From the NCBI GenBank assembly GCA_023384455.1, contig JAHDWH010000018.1, positions 1 through 45,497 on the forward strand: a stretch of 45,497 nucleotides of DNA. The letters run 5' to 3'. The stretch comes from Caldilineaceae bacterium. GTDB lineage: Bacteria > Chloroflexota > Anaerolineae > Caldilineales > Caldilineaceae. A model generated the notes under the pieces. That model worked only from the letters and a program-made list of their open reading frames with translations, did no database searches and had not been told where the DNA came from. The number at the start of each line of letters is the position of its first letter. The first letter of the stretch is position 1. The position numbers and the translations under genes were made by a program. Of the stretch, positions 1 to 8,121 are shown one piece after another.

Positions 1-69
1 GCACTTCTCCGGGTGAAAGTGCGGTTACAAACCGCACCTACAGATTCCACGATCTCCTTGATCAGTACA
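1..69. repeat. REP-type composite unit, family C, copy 1 (cut by window edge)
   Basis: Bases 19-41 are a reverse REP (GTAG, then hairpin GTGCGGTTTGTAACCGCAC when read on the minus strand). It is followed by a flank running through CAGATTCCACGATCTCC to GATCAGTACA that is shared with the copy near 13.6 kb. The left half lies outside the window. Confidence 0.8.
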
Positions 70-189
70 GATAATCGGATACTTCCAGCGGGTGTTACTC
101 TACAGGAGGGGTGCTGGATTGTCAACCGTCTGTCTATGGAAATAAGTAATTGTCCGTTATTACATAAGGTGGTGCAGAGACGTGAAGAC

Positions 190-228
190 GTGAAACGTGA
201 GAGTATATGGCGACACCTCACGTTTCAC
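190..228. repeat. Palindrome of the CACGTTTCACGT type (family D, copy 1)
   Basis: Perfect 12-bp arms GTGAAACGTGAG (190-201) and CTCACGTTTCAC (217-228) around a 15-nt loop. Related palindromes built from the same words occur at 16033-16096 and 42721-42783, all outside genes. Confidence 0.75.
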
Positions 229-305
229 CTTTCAGTTGGTTGGCCGACCGACTAACGCTTGTGGGTTAGTTCCTCGCTGGTACAGAGTAGGGGTTTCGTC
301 GCCGC

Positions 306-369
306 GATTCCGGGAATCGGCCAGACAATCTCTCGAATTCCCCTGTCGGGTTGGCCGATTCCCGGAATC
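306..369. repeat. Double-hairpin inverted repeat upstream of the tricorn gene
   Basis: Arms of 18 bp (306-323 and 352-369) are exact reverse complements around a 28-nt loop. Each arm also folds on itself through GATTCCGGGAATC. This is the REPIN-like plan seen elsewhere in the window, but without a recognisable GTAG foot. Confidence 0.7.
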
Positions 370-429
370 AGCGCACCCAAGCTATTTACGGAGAATTACC
401 AATTAGAAGACCGGATGGCCGGGAAAAAT

Positions 430-464
430 TTGCCAGCCAGTCGAACAGAACGGTATACTGTTCG
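430..464 (+). promoter_or_regulatory. Candidate promoter and operator for the tricorn protease gene
   Basis: TTGCCA (430-435) and TATACT (454-459) are 18 bp apart. An inverted repeat CGAACAG (442-448) / CTGTTCG (458-464) overlaps the -10 box and could be an operator for an unidentified repressor. The start codon lies about 65 nt downstream. The half-sites recall LexA-type GAAC words, but the spacing does not fit a LexA box. Confidence 0.4.
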
Positions 465-530
465 TCTATCAGCTGTTCGCGGCAAGTGGCCGCGACATTC
501 TTTCTACACGACACCCACAAGCGGGGTTGC

Positions 531-3500
531 ATGACTATCGGTTATTATCGTTTTCCAACAATTCACAAAGAACGGATCGCCTTCGTCTCGGAGGACGACC
601 TGTGGGAAGTCTCTGTCAGTGGTGGCGTGGCACGGCGACTGACTGCGAACCTGGGCGGTGTCACCTACCCCTTCTATTCGCCCGACGGCGAATGGCTGGC
701 CTTTGTGGGCCGGGAAGAGGGATCCGCAGAGATATATGTGATGCCCGCTGAAGGGGGCGAGGCCCGACGCCTGAGCTATCTGGCCTCGGATTGCCGGGTA
801 TTGGGCTGGAGCCAGGAGAGCCGCGATATCCTCTTTATGTCTGCCTACGGCCAGGCCCAGCGGGGCGAATATGAGATTTATCGCATTGCCCCGGAGAGCC
901 AGAATGGCGCGGTGGAGAAGCTGGCCTTTGGCCCCGCTCGCTCCATAGATTTTGGACCCGACGGAGCGGTGGTTTTGGGGCGCAATACCGGCGATCCGGC
1001 CCGCTGGAAGCGCTATCGGGGGGGGACAGCCGGCCATCTCTGGATCGACCGCAACGGGGATGGCGAGTTTCAGCCCTTCCTGCGCGAAATCCCAGGCAAT
1101 ATCGCATCGCCTATGTGGATCGTCAACGGTGAGGCTGCCGGGCGCATCTTTTTTGTCAGCGATTACGAAGGCATTGGCAACCTTTACAGCGCGCGGCCCG
1201 ATGGGAGTAATCTGATCCGCCATACGGATCACGCGGATTACTACGCCCGCAACCCGACCAGCGATGGCAAGCGGATCGTCTATCACGCGGGGGCAGACCT
1301 CTACGTCTTCGACCCCGCGGACGGGACAAGCCGCCAGGTAGACGTTCAGTATCGAAGCCCCCGGGTGCAGCGTAATCGCAAATTTGTCTACGCCGGCCGC
1401 TACCTGGACGGCGCCAGTCTCTCCCCCGACGGCTCGGGCATTGCCATCACCACCCGGGGCAAAGCCTTTGCCTTTTTCAATCACGAGGGCGCGGTGTTGC
1501 AGTTGGGCGAACGGGACGGGGTGCGCTATCGGCTGGCTGATTCTCTGAACCGGGACAACGGCCTGCTCTTGATCAGCGATGCCAGCGGCGAAGAACGGCT
1601 GGAAATACACAGTTTTGAGCCTGGCAGCTCCCCCCGGGTGTTGGAGGAGATAGAGTTTGGTCGGGCCATCGAATTGCACGTTTCGCCCACCCATGACCGG
1701 GTAGCGCTGACCAATCACCGCCACGAGCTTCTGCTTATCGATCTGGAAAGCCAGACGGTGACGGCTGTTGACCACAGCCCCTTTCAGCGCATCAGCGGTG
1801 TGAATTGGTCACCCGATGGCCGCTGGCTGGCGTATGGCTATGCGGCCACCCACCAGACTACCGAAATCCGTCTCTATCGGCTGCCCGATGCCGAAGCCGA
1901 GGACGAGAGCCTGCGGGAGGGCAAAGTCTTTCCTGTCACCCGGCCTGTCCTGCGCGATGTGCGACCCGCCTTTGATGCAGAAGGCCGCTTTCTCTACTTT
2001 TTATCCTACCGGGAGTTCAACCCGGTCTACGATACCCTCACCTTCGATCTGGGCTTTCCCCGGGGTGCCCGCCCCTATCTGATTACACTGCAGGCAGATA
2101 GGCCAAATCCTTTTATTCCCCAACCTGAGCCGGAGTCGGCAGAGGAAGAGGAGGAGGAAGATGATGGGGATGAAGAAGAGGGTGAAGATGACGAGAATGG
2201 GGAGGAGGAGGACGGCCTGCCATTGGATGACGATTTGGAGGGGCCAGACCCAGACGCCGAGGACGCCGAGGACGAGGCGTTGGATGAGTATGACGAGGAG
2301 TACAACGAGGAGGATGACGAAGAGGGGATGGGGGTCAGCGATTTCTCCAGTCACCTGTCGGCCAACCCATCGCCTCGCCTGAGCCGCTTTGCCGGAGACG
2401 CGACGGGCGAACCCCAGGCTGAGGGGGAAGCAGAAGGGCCGTCTGCGGACAAAGAGGAGACGGCGAAAAAGTCCTCTGTGGATGGGCAAAAGAGAGAGAG
2501 CAAAGAAGATAAAAAGAAGACCCGCAAGCCGATTCGTATCGATCTGGAGGGAATTGCTGACCGGGTGTTGGCCTTTCCTGTGCCCGAAGGGCGCTACGGA
2601 CGGATTGCCGGCGTGCCGGGCAAGGCGATCTTTACAATTATGCCCATCAAAGGCAGTCTGGAAGACGATCAGGACGAGGAAGATGGGGGCGGCAGCGACA
2701 GTCTGTTGCGGGCCTGGAACTTTAAGGAGTTTCGGGCAGAAACCCTTGTGGACGGCGTGCAATCCTTCGATCTCTCCCGTAACCGCAAGAAGCTGATCTA
2801 CTGGTCTCACAACCGGCTGCGGGTGATTCCGGCCGGGGAAAAACCGGCCAGCGAGAGCGGCAGCCCCCGCAAGACAGGCTGGATCGATCTGGGCCGGGTC
2901 AAAGTGTCGGTGGCTCCCCAGAGCGAATGGGAGCAGATGTTCCGGGAGGCGTGGCGGCTGCAACGGGATCACTTCTGGAACGAAGAGATGTCAGAAGTGG
3001 ATTGGACGACCGTCTATCATCGCTATTTCCCTCTCATCCGCCGGGTGAGCAGCCGGACAGAATTTAGCGATCTGATGTGGGAGATGCAGGGCGAGCTGGG
3101 CACCAGCCACGCCTACGAGATCGGCGGTGATTACCGTTCCCGGCCCAGCTTTAATCAGGGCTTTCTGGGCGCGGATGCCCTGTGGGACGAAGCGGCCCAG
3201 GGGTATCGGCTGGAAAACTTCATCCTGGGCGATCCCTGGGATGCCCAGGCCCACTCCCCCCTGGCCGCGCCCGGTGTAGACATCCGCCCCGATGATCTGC
3301 TGGTAGCCATCAACGGCCAGCCAGTCAGCGCGCTGATCAGCCCGGCCCAGTTGCTTGTCAATCAGGCAGGCGAAGAGGTGTTGCTAACCGTACGCCGGGC
3401 CAAAACAGGGGAGACAGAGAGAGAGACCGCGCCCATCGATGGGCCCAAGAGCGACGAAGAAAAGCCGGAAGATAAGCGCAAAAAGAAACGGAAAAAGAAT

Positions 3501-4244
3501 GGCAGTGACCCAGACCTGCGGATGGTTACAGTCCATACCCTGTCCACTGAACAGCACGCCCGCTACCGGGCTTGGGTTAACGGCAACCGGAAGCGAGTAC
3601 ACGAAGCGACAAATAGCCAGGTTGGCTACATCCACGTCCCCGATATGGGCAGCGCCGGCTACGCCGAGTTTCACCGGGGTTATCTGGCCGAGGTGGACAA
3701 GCCTGCACTGATTGTGGATGTGCGCTTCAATGGGGGGGGCAATGTCAGCGCGCGGCCCCTGGAACAGCTGGCTCGCCGTCGTCCGGGCAACGACCTGGAG
3801 CGCTGGGGGGGCTATACACCCTATCCCAGAGAGTCGGTAGCGGGACCGATCCTGGCCCTGACCAACGAACACGCGGGCAGCGATGGCGATATCTTCTGTC
3901 ACAGTTTCAAATTGATGGGGCTGGGTCCCCTGGTCGGCAAGCGGACCTGGGGCGGGGTGGTGGGTATTTGGCCCCGCCACGCGTTGGTAGACGGCACGGT
4001 CACCACCCAGCCGGAAATCAGTTTCTGGTTCGAAGACGTGGGCTGGAATGTGGAAAATTACGGTACCGACCCGGACATCGAAGTGGATATTACGCCCCAG
4101 GATTACCGGGCTGGTCGGGATACCCAACTGGAACGTTCCATCGAAGAGATTCTGAAGCTGCTGGAGGCTAGACCGCCTATGCAGCCACCGGATGTCACCA
4201 GTCGGCCCAGCCGGGCTTTGCCCCAATTGCCGCCCCGGTCCTGA
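531..4244 (+). CDS. Tricorn protease homologue (S41 family peptidase)
   Basis: A 1237-residue cytosolic protease expected to trim oligopeptides released by larger proteases. The N-terminal half holds WD/PD40-like propeller repeats (for example SPDGEWLAF, SPDGRWLAYG), followed by a C1 domain, a PDZ domain (near PGVDIRPDDLLVAINGQ) and the C2 catalytic domain. The tetrad known from Thermoplasma tricorn is visible: Ser859-His860 in GTSHAYE, Ser1117-Asp1118 in HAGSDGDIF and Glu1175 in NVENYGTDPDIE. The oddity is a run of about 70 mostly Asp/Glu residues (about 530-602), then Lys/Glu-rich stretches near 636-668 and 956-1003 that look disordered. The frame is open from 351, but residues before 531 come from repeat DNA and do not resemble tricorn. 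MTIGYYRFPTIHKERIAFVSEDDLW begins as family members do, so ATG 531 is chosen although no good ribosome site precedes it. Confidence 0.93.
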   Translation: MTIGYYRFPTIHKERIAFVSEDDLWEVSVSGGVARRLTANLGGVTYPFYSPDGEWLAFVGREEGSAEIYVMPAEGGEARRLSYLASDCRVLGWSQESRDILFMSAYGQAQRGEYEIYRIAPESQNGAVEKLAFGPARSIDFGPDGAVVLGRNTGDPARWKRYRGGTAGHLWIDRNGDGEFQPFLREIPGNIASPMWIVNGEAAGRIFFVSDYEGIGNLYSARPDGSNLIRHTDHADYYARNPTSDGKRIVYHAGADLYVFDPADGTSRQVDVQYRSPRVQRNRKFVYAGRYLDGASLSPDGSGIAITTRGKAFAFFNHEGAVLQLGERDGVRYRLADSLNRDNGLLLISDASGEERLEIHSFEPGSSPRVLEEIEFGRAIELHVSPTHDRVALTNHRHELLLIDLESQTVTAVDHSPFQRISGVNWSPDGRWLAYGYAATHQTTEIRLYRLPDAEAEDESLREGKVFPVTRPVLRDVRPAFDAEGRFLYFLSYREFNPVYDTLTFDLGFPRGARPYLITLQADRPNPFIPQPEPESAEEEEEEDDGDEEEGEDDENGEEEDGLPLDDDLEGPDPDAEDAEDEALDEYDEEYNEEDDEEGMGVSDFSSHLSANPSPRLSRFAGDATGEPQAEGEAEGPSADKEETAKKSSVDGQKRESKEDKKKTRKPIRIDLEGIADRVLAFPVPEGRYGRIAGVPGKAIFTIMPIKGSLEDDQDEEDGGGSDSLLRAWNFKEFRAETLVDGVQSFDLSRNRKKLIYWSHNRLRVIPAGEKPASESGSPRKTGWIDLGRVKVSVAPQSEWEQMFREAWRLQRDHFWNEEMSEVDWTTVYHRYFPLIRRVSSRTEFSDLMWEMQGELGTSHAYEIGGDYRSRPSFNQGFLGADALWDEAAQGYRLENFILGDPWDAQAHSPLAAPGVDIRPDDLLVAINGQPVSALISPAQLLVNQAGEEVLLTVRRAKTGETERETAPIDGPKSDEEKPEDKRKKKRKKNGSDPDLRMVTVHTLSTEQHARYRAWVNGNRKRVHEATNSQVGYIHVPDMGSAGYAEFHRGYLAEVDKPALIVDVRFNGGGNVSARPLEQLARRRPGNDLERWGGYTPYPRESVAGPILALTNEHAGSDGDIFCHSFKLMGLGPLVGKRTWGGVVGIWPRHALVDGTVTTQPEISFWFEDVGWNVENYGTDPDIEVDITPQDYRAGRDTQLERSIEEILKLLEARPPMQPPDVTSRPSRALPQLPPRS

Positions 4245-4262
4245 TAACGAAAGGATATACAG

Positions 4263-4769
4263 ATGCCGACTGTAGATCGTCCTGCTATGGCCGCCGGGTA
4301 TGGCCTATTGCCCGCCAGCGAAGGCAAAGGATTGCTCCCCTGGAGTTGGGCCAGCGAACGGCTGGAACGTTCCCGCAATTACTGGATCGTAACCACCCGG
4401 CCCGATGGCCGCCCGCATGTGATGCCTGTGTGGGGTGTCTGGATGGAGGGAGCGGTCTACTTTGGCACAGACCCGGCTTCGGTCAAAGGGCGTAATCTGG
4501 CGGCCAATCCGGCCATCGCCGTCCATTTGGAGAGCGGTGATGAGGCGGTGGTTCTGGAAGGAGTAGCCGAGGCGGTCACAGACCGTTCGACGCTGGCTCG
4601 TTTGTACCAGCTATACGGGGCAAAATACGACATCGCGCTGGGTCCACAGAATCCAGAGGGTGCGGGCGATTATCCCTATACCCTGCGCCTGCGGCCCCGG
4701 CGCGCGCTTGCCTGGCTGGAAAGCGACTTCCCCGGCACGGCTACCCGTTGGCGATTTCCTGCCGAATAG
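4263..4769 (+). CDS. Pyridoxamine 5'-phosphate oxidase-fold (PPOX) family protein
   Basis: A 168-residue single-domain protein of the split-barrel flavin/F420-binding family. Typical signatures are NYWIVTTRPDGRPHVMPVWGVW (positions about 39-60), FGTDPASVKGRNLAANPAIAVHLE, and a C-terminal strand ending in a Trp-rich tail. Such proteins bind FMN or F420 and reduce small substrates, or degrade haem in some branches. The substrate cannot be read from sequence. It starts 18 bp after the tricorn stop, with an AAAGGATA ribosome site, and is followed 23 bp later by a methyltransferase, so the three are probably cotranscribed. PPOX-class F420-dependent enzyme is the more likely branch, but this is only an inference. 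Confidence 0.85.
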   Translation: MPTVDRPAMAAGYGLLPASEGKGLLPWSWASERLERSRNYWIVTTRPDGRPHVMPVWGVWMEGAVYFGTDPASVKGRNLAANPAIAVHLESGDEAVVLEGVAEAVTDRSTLARLYQLYGAKYDIALGPQNPEGAGDYPYTLRLRPRRALAWLESDFPGTATRWRFPAE

Positions 4770-4792
4770 GATGAGGATGGCGGGGAACAAAA

Positions 4793-5533
4793 ATGAATTT
4801 TCTCGATCTGAAAGACATCTCCGAACGCCATATGGAACTGGTCAACCCGATTTCCGCAGAGAAGCTGCTGCGCGTGGGCCAGGTGGCCGGCCTGGGGCCG
4901 GGCCAGCGGGTCATCGACTTTGGCTGCGGCTACGGTGAGATGTTGCGTCTGTGGGGCGAGGCATACGGCATCAACGGCGTGGGGATCGATATTCGCGCCG
5001 GGGTCTGCGCCCGGGCCCGGCAGAAGTTTGCCCGCATCGGCTGGCAGGAACGCTTTGAAATCGTGCAAGGCAGCGGCACAGAGTACGACTATACAAAAGG
5101 AGCTTTCGATGTAGCCGCCTGCATCGGGGCCACATTTATCTGGAACGACTTTGCCGGGGCCATCCGGGGGATGCGCGCGGCGATCCGTCCCGGCGGCTAT
5201 CTCGCCATCGGCGAGGTCTATTGGCGCACAGGGCTTGTCCCCCCCGCCTATGCCAACCGGGAGAAATTTCCCACCGAACCAGACCTGCTGGCCGCAGCCC
5301 GGCAGGAAGGTTTTGAAGTCGGCTATCTGGTGCGTTCCAGCCAGGACGATTGGGACACCTACGAAGCGGGCAACTGGCGCGGGCTGCTGGATTGGCTGGC
5401 CGAAAACCCCCATCACCCGGAACGGGAGCAGGTACACACATTTCTGCGCGAAAGCCAGGATGAATACTTTCGCTATGGCCGGGAGTATGTGGGGTGGGCG
5501 GTCTACCTCTTACGCGCAACGGACCGGGCATGA
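4793..5533 (+). CDS. Class I SAM-dependent methyltransferase
   Basis: A 246-residue Rossmann-fold methyltransferase. Motif I is GQRVIDFGCGYGEM (about residues 37-50), the acidic end of strand 2 is GVGIDIRAG, and strand 4 is FDVAACIGATFIW. The target (small molecule or macromolecule) cannot be told. A ribosome site GAGGATGGCGGGGAAC precedes the ATG. The stop overlaps the ATG of the downstream subtilase in an ATGA arrangement, which suggests translational coupling. The downstream partner is a membrane-anchored protease, so the pairing gives no functional hint. Confidence 0.88.
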   Translation: MNFLDLKDISERHMELVNPISAEKLLRVGQVAGLGPGQRVIDFGCGYGEMLRLWGEAYGINGVGIDIRAGVCARARQKFARIGWQERFEIVQGSGTEYDYTKGAFDVAACIGATFIWNDFAGAIRGMRAAIRPGGYLAIGEVYWRTGLVPPAYANREKFPTEPDLLAAARQEGFEVGYLVRSSQDDWDTYEAGNWRGLLDWLAENPHHPEREQVHTFLRESQDEYFRYGREYVGWAVYLLRATDRA

Positions 5534-7959
5534 GTAACGAGGTAATTGTTCAGCCACCCCACCCTACCCCTCCCCATTCCAGGGAGGGAAATGGATCGAC
5601 TCCTCCCCCAAGCTGGGGGAGGTTGGGTGGGGGTGAGCAGTTACGTAACGAGGATGGGAGATCCCTGGGCACAACTTCTGCTGCCACCCGGCCGTGGGCC
5701 AGGGCCGTAGCGGGCGCGTGCTGCGTGGCCCTGATCTTCTGCCTCTCCGCTCTGTTGCTGCTCAAACACGCCACGCCAGGGCTTTCCGCCGCGGTGGCGA
5801 GAGCCGAATCTGACCTTCCCCATTCCGATCTGCTGCTGGTGGGTCTTGCCCCTGCTCTCTCTCCCCCCGCTATAGAGCGTCTCCTTGCCGGGGCTGGCCT
5901 TGTGCTTGTCCGTCACTGGCCTGAATTTCACCTGGCCGGGGTTCGGCTGGCAACCGCCCCCACAGATCGCAGCCAGGACGAAGCCCTGGCCGGGGCCCAG
6001 AGCTGGCTGATCCAGCAGCCCGGTGTGCGCTATGCCGAAAACGACTGGGCCATCGAGGCCGCGACCCTTGCACCCCCAAACGATCTCTATTACCCAGAGC
6101 AGTGGGCGTTGGCAAAGATCAATATGCCCGAAGCCTGGGAGGCCACGGTTGGCGACCCGTCGCTTGTCGTCGCGCTGATCGACAGCGGCCTGGCCATCGC
6201 CCACGAAGACCTGGCGGGCCTCTCCCTGTGGCAAAACGATCTGGAAATCCAGGGCACGGCTGGTGAGGATGACGACGGCAACGGTTATGTGGACGATTTC
6301 AACGGCTGGGATTGGGTAGGCAATGACAGCACCACCGAAGACCCCTTTGGTCACGGAACCCATGTGGGGGGGATATTGACGGCCCGCACAGACAACGGAA
6401 TCGGGGTCGCCAGCGTAGGGCGCAATCTGACACTGATGCCCCTGCGGGTGCTGGATGAGCGGGGCTACGGTTTTATCTCCTACCTGGTAGATGCGCTCTC
6501 CTATGCCCGACGCAAGGGCGCGTCGATCATCAATCTGAGCCTTGTGCTGCGTATCGACTCCCTGGCCGTCTCCGATTCCATCAAAGCCTTTGCGAGCGAA
6601 GGCGGGCTGATTGTGGCCGCCACAGGCAACTACGGCCCACAGGTCTACTGGCCTGCGGCCTATACCCAGACGATTGCGGTGGCGGCGACCGGTGTGGACG
6701 ATTCCCGCTCTCCTTTCAGCAACCGGGGGCCAGAAACCGATCTGGCGGCCCCCGGCTCGTCGATTGTCAGCACCTATCGGGACAACAGTTATTATTTGAA
6801 TGACGGCACCAGTATGGCCGTCCCCCACGTGAGCGCTTTGGCAGCGCTGCTCTGGAGCTTGCGGCCCGACTGGGACTGGTTGCGGATCAAAGAGCATCTG
6901 AAGGCCACAGCCGTCGATGTCAACGCAGCCACATTGCCCGGCCCGGACATTGAGATCGGCTACGGGCGCATCGACGCTGCTGCTGCCCTGGCCCAGGCTG
7001 GCGCGGGGATATCCTTCACAGTGGACTATCTGGCCGGTCAATATACGGGTGTAAACCAGCCCCTGCGCATCCCCATCCGCTTGAGTGTAACCAAAACCGA
7101 TGGGGATATCTTACCGGTCATCGGTGGGCTGGTCCACTACGAACTGGTCGGCTCACCGGAGATCGGCTCTGGCGAGAGCCAGCCCCTGTCGGTCCTTTCG
7201 GGCACGCTGACCACAACCACCAGCGGTCACGCTCTGCTGGCTCTCCATATGCCGCCCGCAGTGGGCCAATATGAATTGCGCCTGGTCATAGCCGGCCAGG
7301 AAAAGCGCTATCCCATCCGATTACAGGATGGCCCGCTGACCCTGGCGGCAGAGATCCCGCGTACCGCTTTGACTGTGGGAGAGGGGGAAACCCAAGTGGT
7401 TCTCAGCGCCCGGGGCATCCAGGGCCAGCTTCTGCAGGAACCTCTGCTGGTGGAGGTGACGACAACCCTGGGCAGCTTTGCCGACGGCAGCCAGCAGCGC
7501 ACTCTCTGGCTGACGAATGGAATGGTGACAGAGACCTACCGCGCCGGAAGAGTGGCCGGTGTGGCCGAGATTCTGATGAGCGCGGCGGGGCAGAGCCAGC
7601 GCACATTTGTCACCCTGGAGCCGGGGCCAGCCCAGAAAATTAGGGGGCCCAACCGATTGTATGCCCAGGACTGGGGGCAAGGGGTTCGTGTCGCCATCGC
7701 ACTGGAGGTGGTGGATGGCTTTGGCAATCCGGTCTGGAGCAATACCCGGGTGAATTTTTACGCACTGGGCAGCAGCTTTGCCCCTCAGTCTCCGGTGGTG
7801 GCATCCGGGAAGGTACAGAGCCAGCTCTTTTTGCCTGCCTGGTCGCCGGTCAGCGTCACCTATTGGGCGAACATTCCGGGGGGCTTTTCGCTCTTTCGCG
7901 GGGAAATAGTGGTTCAGCGTCACCATCTCTGGTTTCCCCAAATGGCAGGCGGAGAATAA
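5530..7959 (+). CDS. Membrane-anchored subtilisin-like serine protease (S8)
   Basis: An 809-residue protein. After the start comes a 37-residue Pro/Gly-rich segment encoded by an inserted palindromic element (about residues 5-41). Next are a hydrophobic signal/anchor (about 58-75, AGACCVALIFCLSALLLL), a propeptide-like region, and an S8 catalytic domain with Asp218 (LIDSG), His275 (GHGTHVGG), Asn367 (ATGNYG) and Ser428 (DGTSMAVPH). The C-terminal 300 residues look like Ig/invasin-type beta domains. It probably acts outside the membrane. ATG 5530 overlaps the methyltransferase stop and is preferred over in-frame 5494, which lies deep in the upstream gene. Without the insertion the protein would begin MSNEDGRSLGTT, a normal short N-region before the signal segment. 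A strong terminator follows. Confidence 0.92.
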   Translation: MSNEVIVQPPHPTPPHSREGNGSTPPPSWGRLGGGEQLRNEDGRSLGTTSAATRPWARAVAGACCVALIFCLSALLLLKHATPGLSAAVARAESDLPHSDLLLVGLAPALSPPAIERLLAGAGLVLVRHWPEFHLAGVRLATAPTDRSQDEALAGAQSWLIQQPGVRYAENDWAIEAATLAPPNDLYYPEQWALAKINMPEAWEATVGDPSLVVALIDSGLAIAHEDLAGLSLWQNDLEIQGTAGEDDDGNGYVDDFNGWDWVGNDSTTEDPFGHGTHVGGILTARTDNGIGVASVGRNLTLMPLRVLDERGYGFISYLVDALSYARRKGASIINLSLVLRIDSLAVSDSIKAFASEGGLIVAATGNYGPQVYWPAAYTQTIAVAATGVDDSRSPFSNRGPETDLAAPGSSIVSTYRDNSYYLNDGTSMAVPHVSALAALLWSLRPDWDWLRIKEHLKATAVDVNAATLPGPDIEIGYGRIDAAAALAQAGAGISFTVDYLAGQYTGVNQPLRIPIRLSVTKTDGDILPVIGGLVHYELVGSPEIGSGESQPLSVLSGTLTTTTSGHALLALHMPPAVGQYELRLVIAGQEKRYPIRLQDGPLTLAAEIPRTALTVGEGETQVVLSARGIQGQLLQEPLLVEVTTTLGSFADGSQQRTLWLTNGMVTETYRAGRVAGVAEILMSAAGQSQRTFVTLEPGPAQKIRGPNRLYAQDWGQGVRVAIALEVVDGFGNPVWSNTRVNFYALGSSFAPQSPVVASGKVQSQLFLPAWSPVSVTYWANIPGGFSLFRGEIVVQRHHLWFPQMAGGE
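5534..5653 (+). mobile_element. 102-bp palindromic element A, copy 1, with 9-bp target duplication, inside the subtilase gene
   Basis: The element spans 5543-5644. Its ends are inverted (left TGTTCAGCCACCCC, right GGGGTGAGCAGTTAC) and its middle holds CCTCCCCCAAGCTGGGGGAGG. GTAACGAGG occurs directly on both sides (5534-5542 and 5645-5653). Element plus one duplication is 111 bp, so the reading frame is unchanged. It encodes [12 protein letters not shown] followed by STPPPSWGRLGGGEQL. Confidence 0.9.
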
Positions 7960-7976
7960 CCAGCTATCGCCATAAG

Positions 7977-8011
7977 AAAAGAGGGGATGCTCATCGCATC
8001 CCCTCTTTTTT
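7977..8011 (+). terminator. Intrinsic terminator after the subtilase gene
   Basis: The stem AGAGGGGATGC / GCATCCCCTCT around loop TCATC is followed by a run of six T (8006-8011). An A-rich stretch on the left side would let it work for the opposing lipoprotein gene as well. Confidence 0.9.
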
Positions 8012-8013
8012 AG

Positions 8014-8115
8014 CGCCTGTTCAGCCACCCCACCCAACCTCCCCCCATTCCAGGGAGAGAACCGGATCGACTCCTCCCCCAATGTGGGGGAGGTTGGGTG
8101 GGGGTGAGCAGTTAC
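8014..8115 (+). mobile_element. Palindromic element A, copy 2 (intergenic)
   Basis: The same 102-bp layout as the genic copies, placed between the subtilase terminator and the lipoprotein stop codon. The internal reading frame (HSRERTGSTPPPMWGRLGGG) is still open. Flanking 9-mers (8005-8013 and 8116-8124) match at only 6 of 9 positions, so a target duplication is not established. A 12-bp inverted repeat, CCATAAGAAAAG (7970-7981) / CTTTTCTTATGG (8116-8127), encloses terminator and element. Confidence 0.85.
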
Positions 8116-8121
8116 CTTTTC

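Larger units (their letters stand above)
1..530. other. Gene-free leader region rich in inverted repeats
   Basis: I see no convincing gene in these 530 bases: the short open frames overlap the repeats and lack ribosome sites or family resemblance. It holds the right half of a REP-type composite unit (1-69), a 12-bp-arm palindrome (190-228), a longer double-hairpin palindrome (306-369) and a candidate promoter (430-464) for the tricorn gene that starts at 531. Confidence 0.6.

Noticed and set aside
442..464. LexA box upstream of the tricorn gene
   Set aside because: The half-sites resemble GAAC/GTTC words, but the 9-base centre is wrong for known LexA operators.
504..1775. 423-residue minus-strand open frame opposite the tricorn gene (and similar frames at 2001-2972 and 3384-4226)
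   Set aside because: Codon-bias shadows of the tricorn reading frame. The plus-strand protein has intact catalytic residues throughout.
5641..7041. 466-residue minus-strand open frame opposite the subtilase
   Set aside because: A shadow frame: the plus strand carries the complete S8 catalytic residues.
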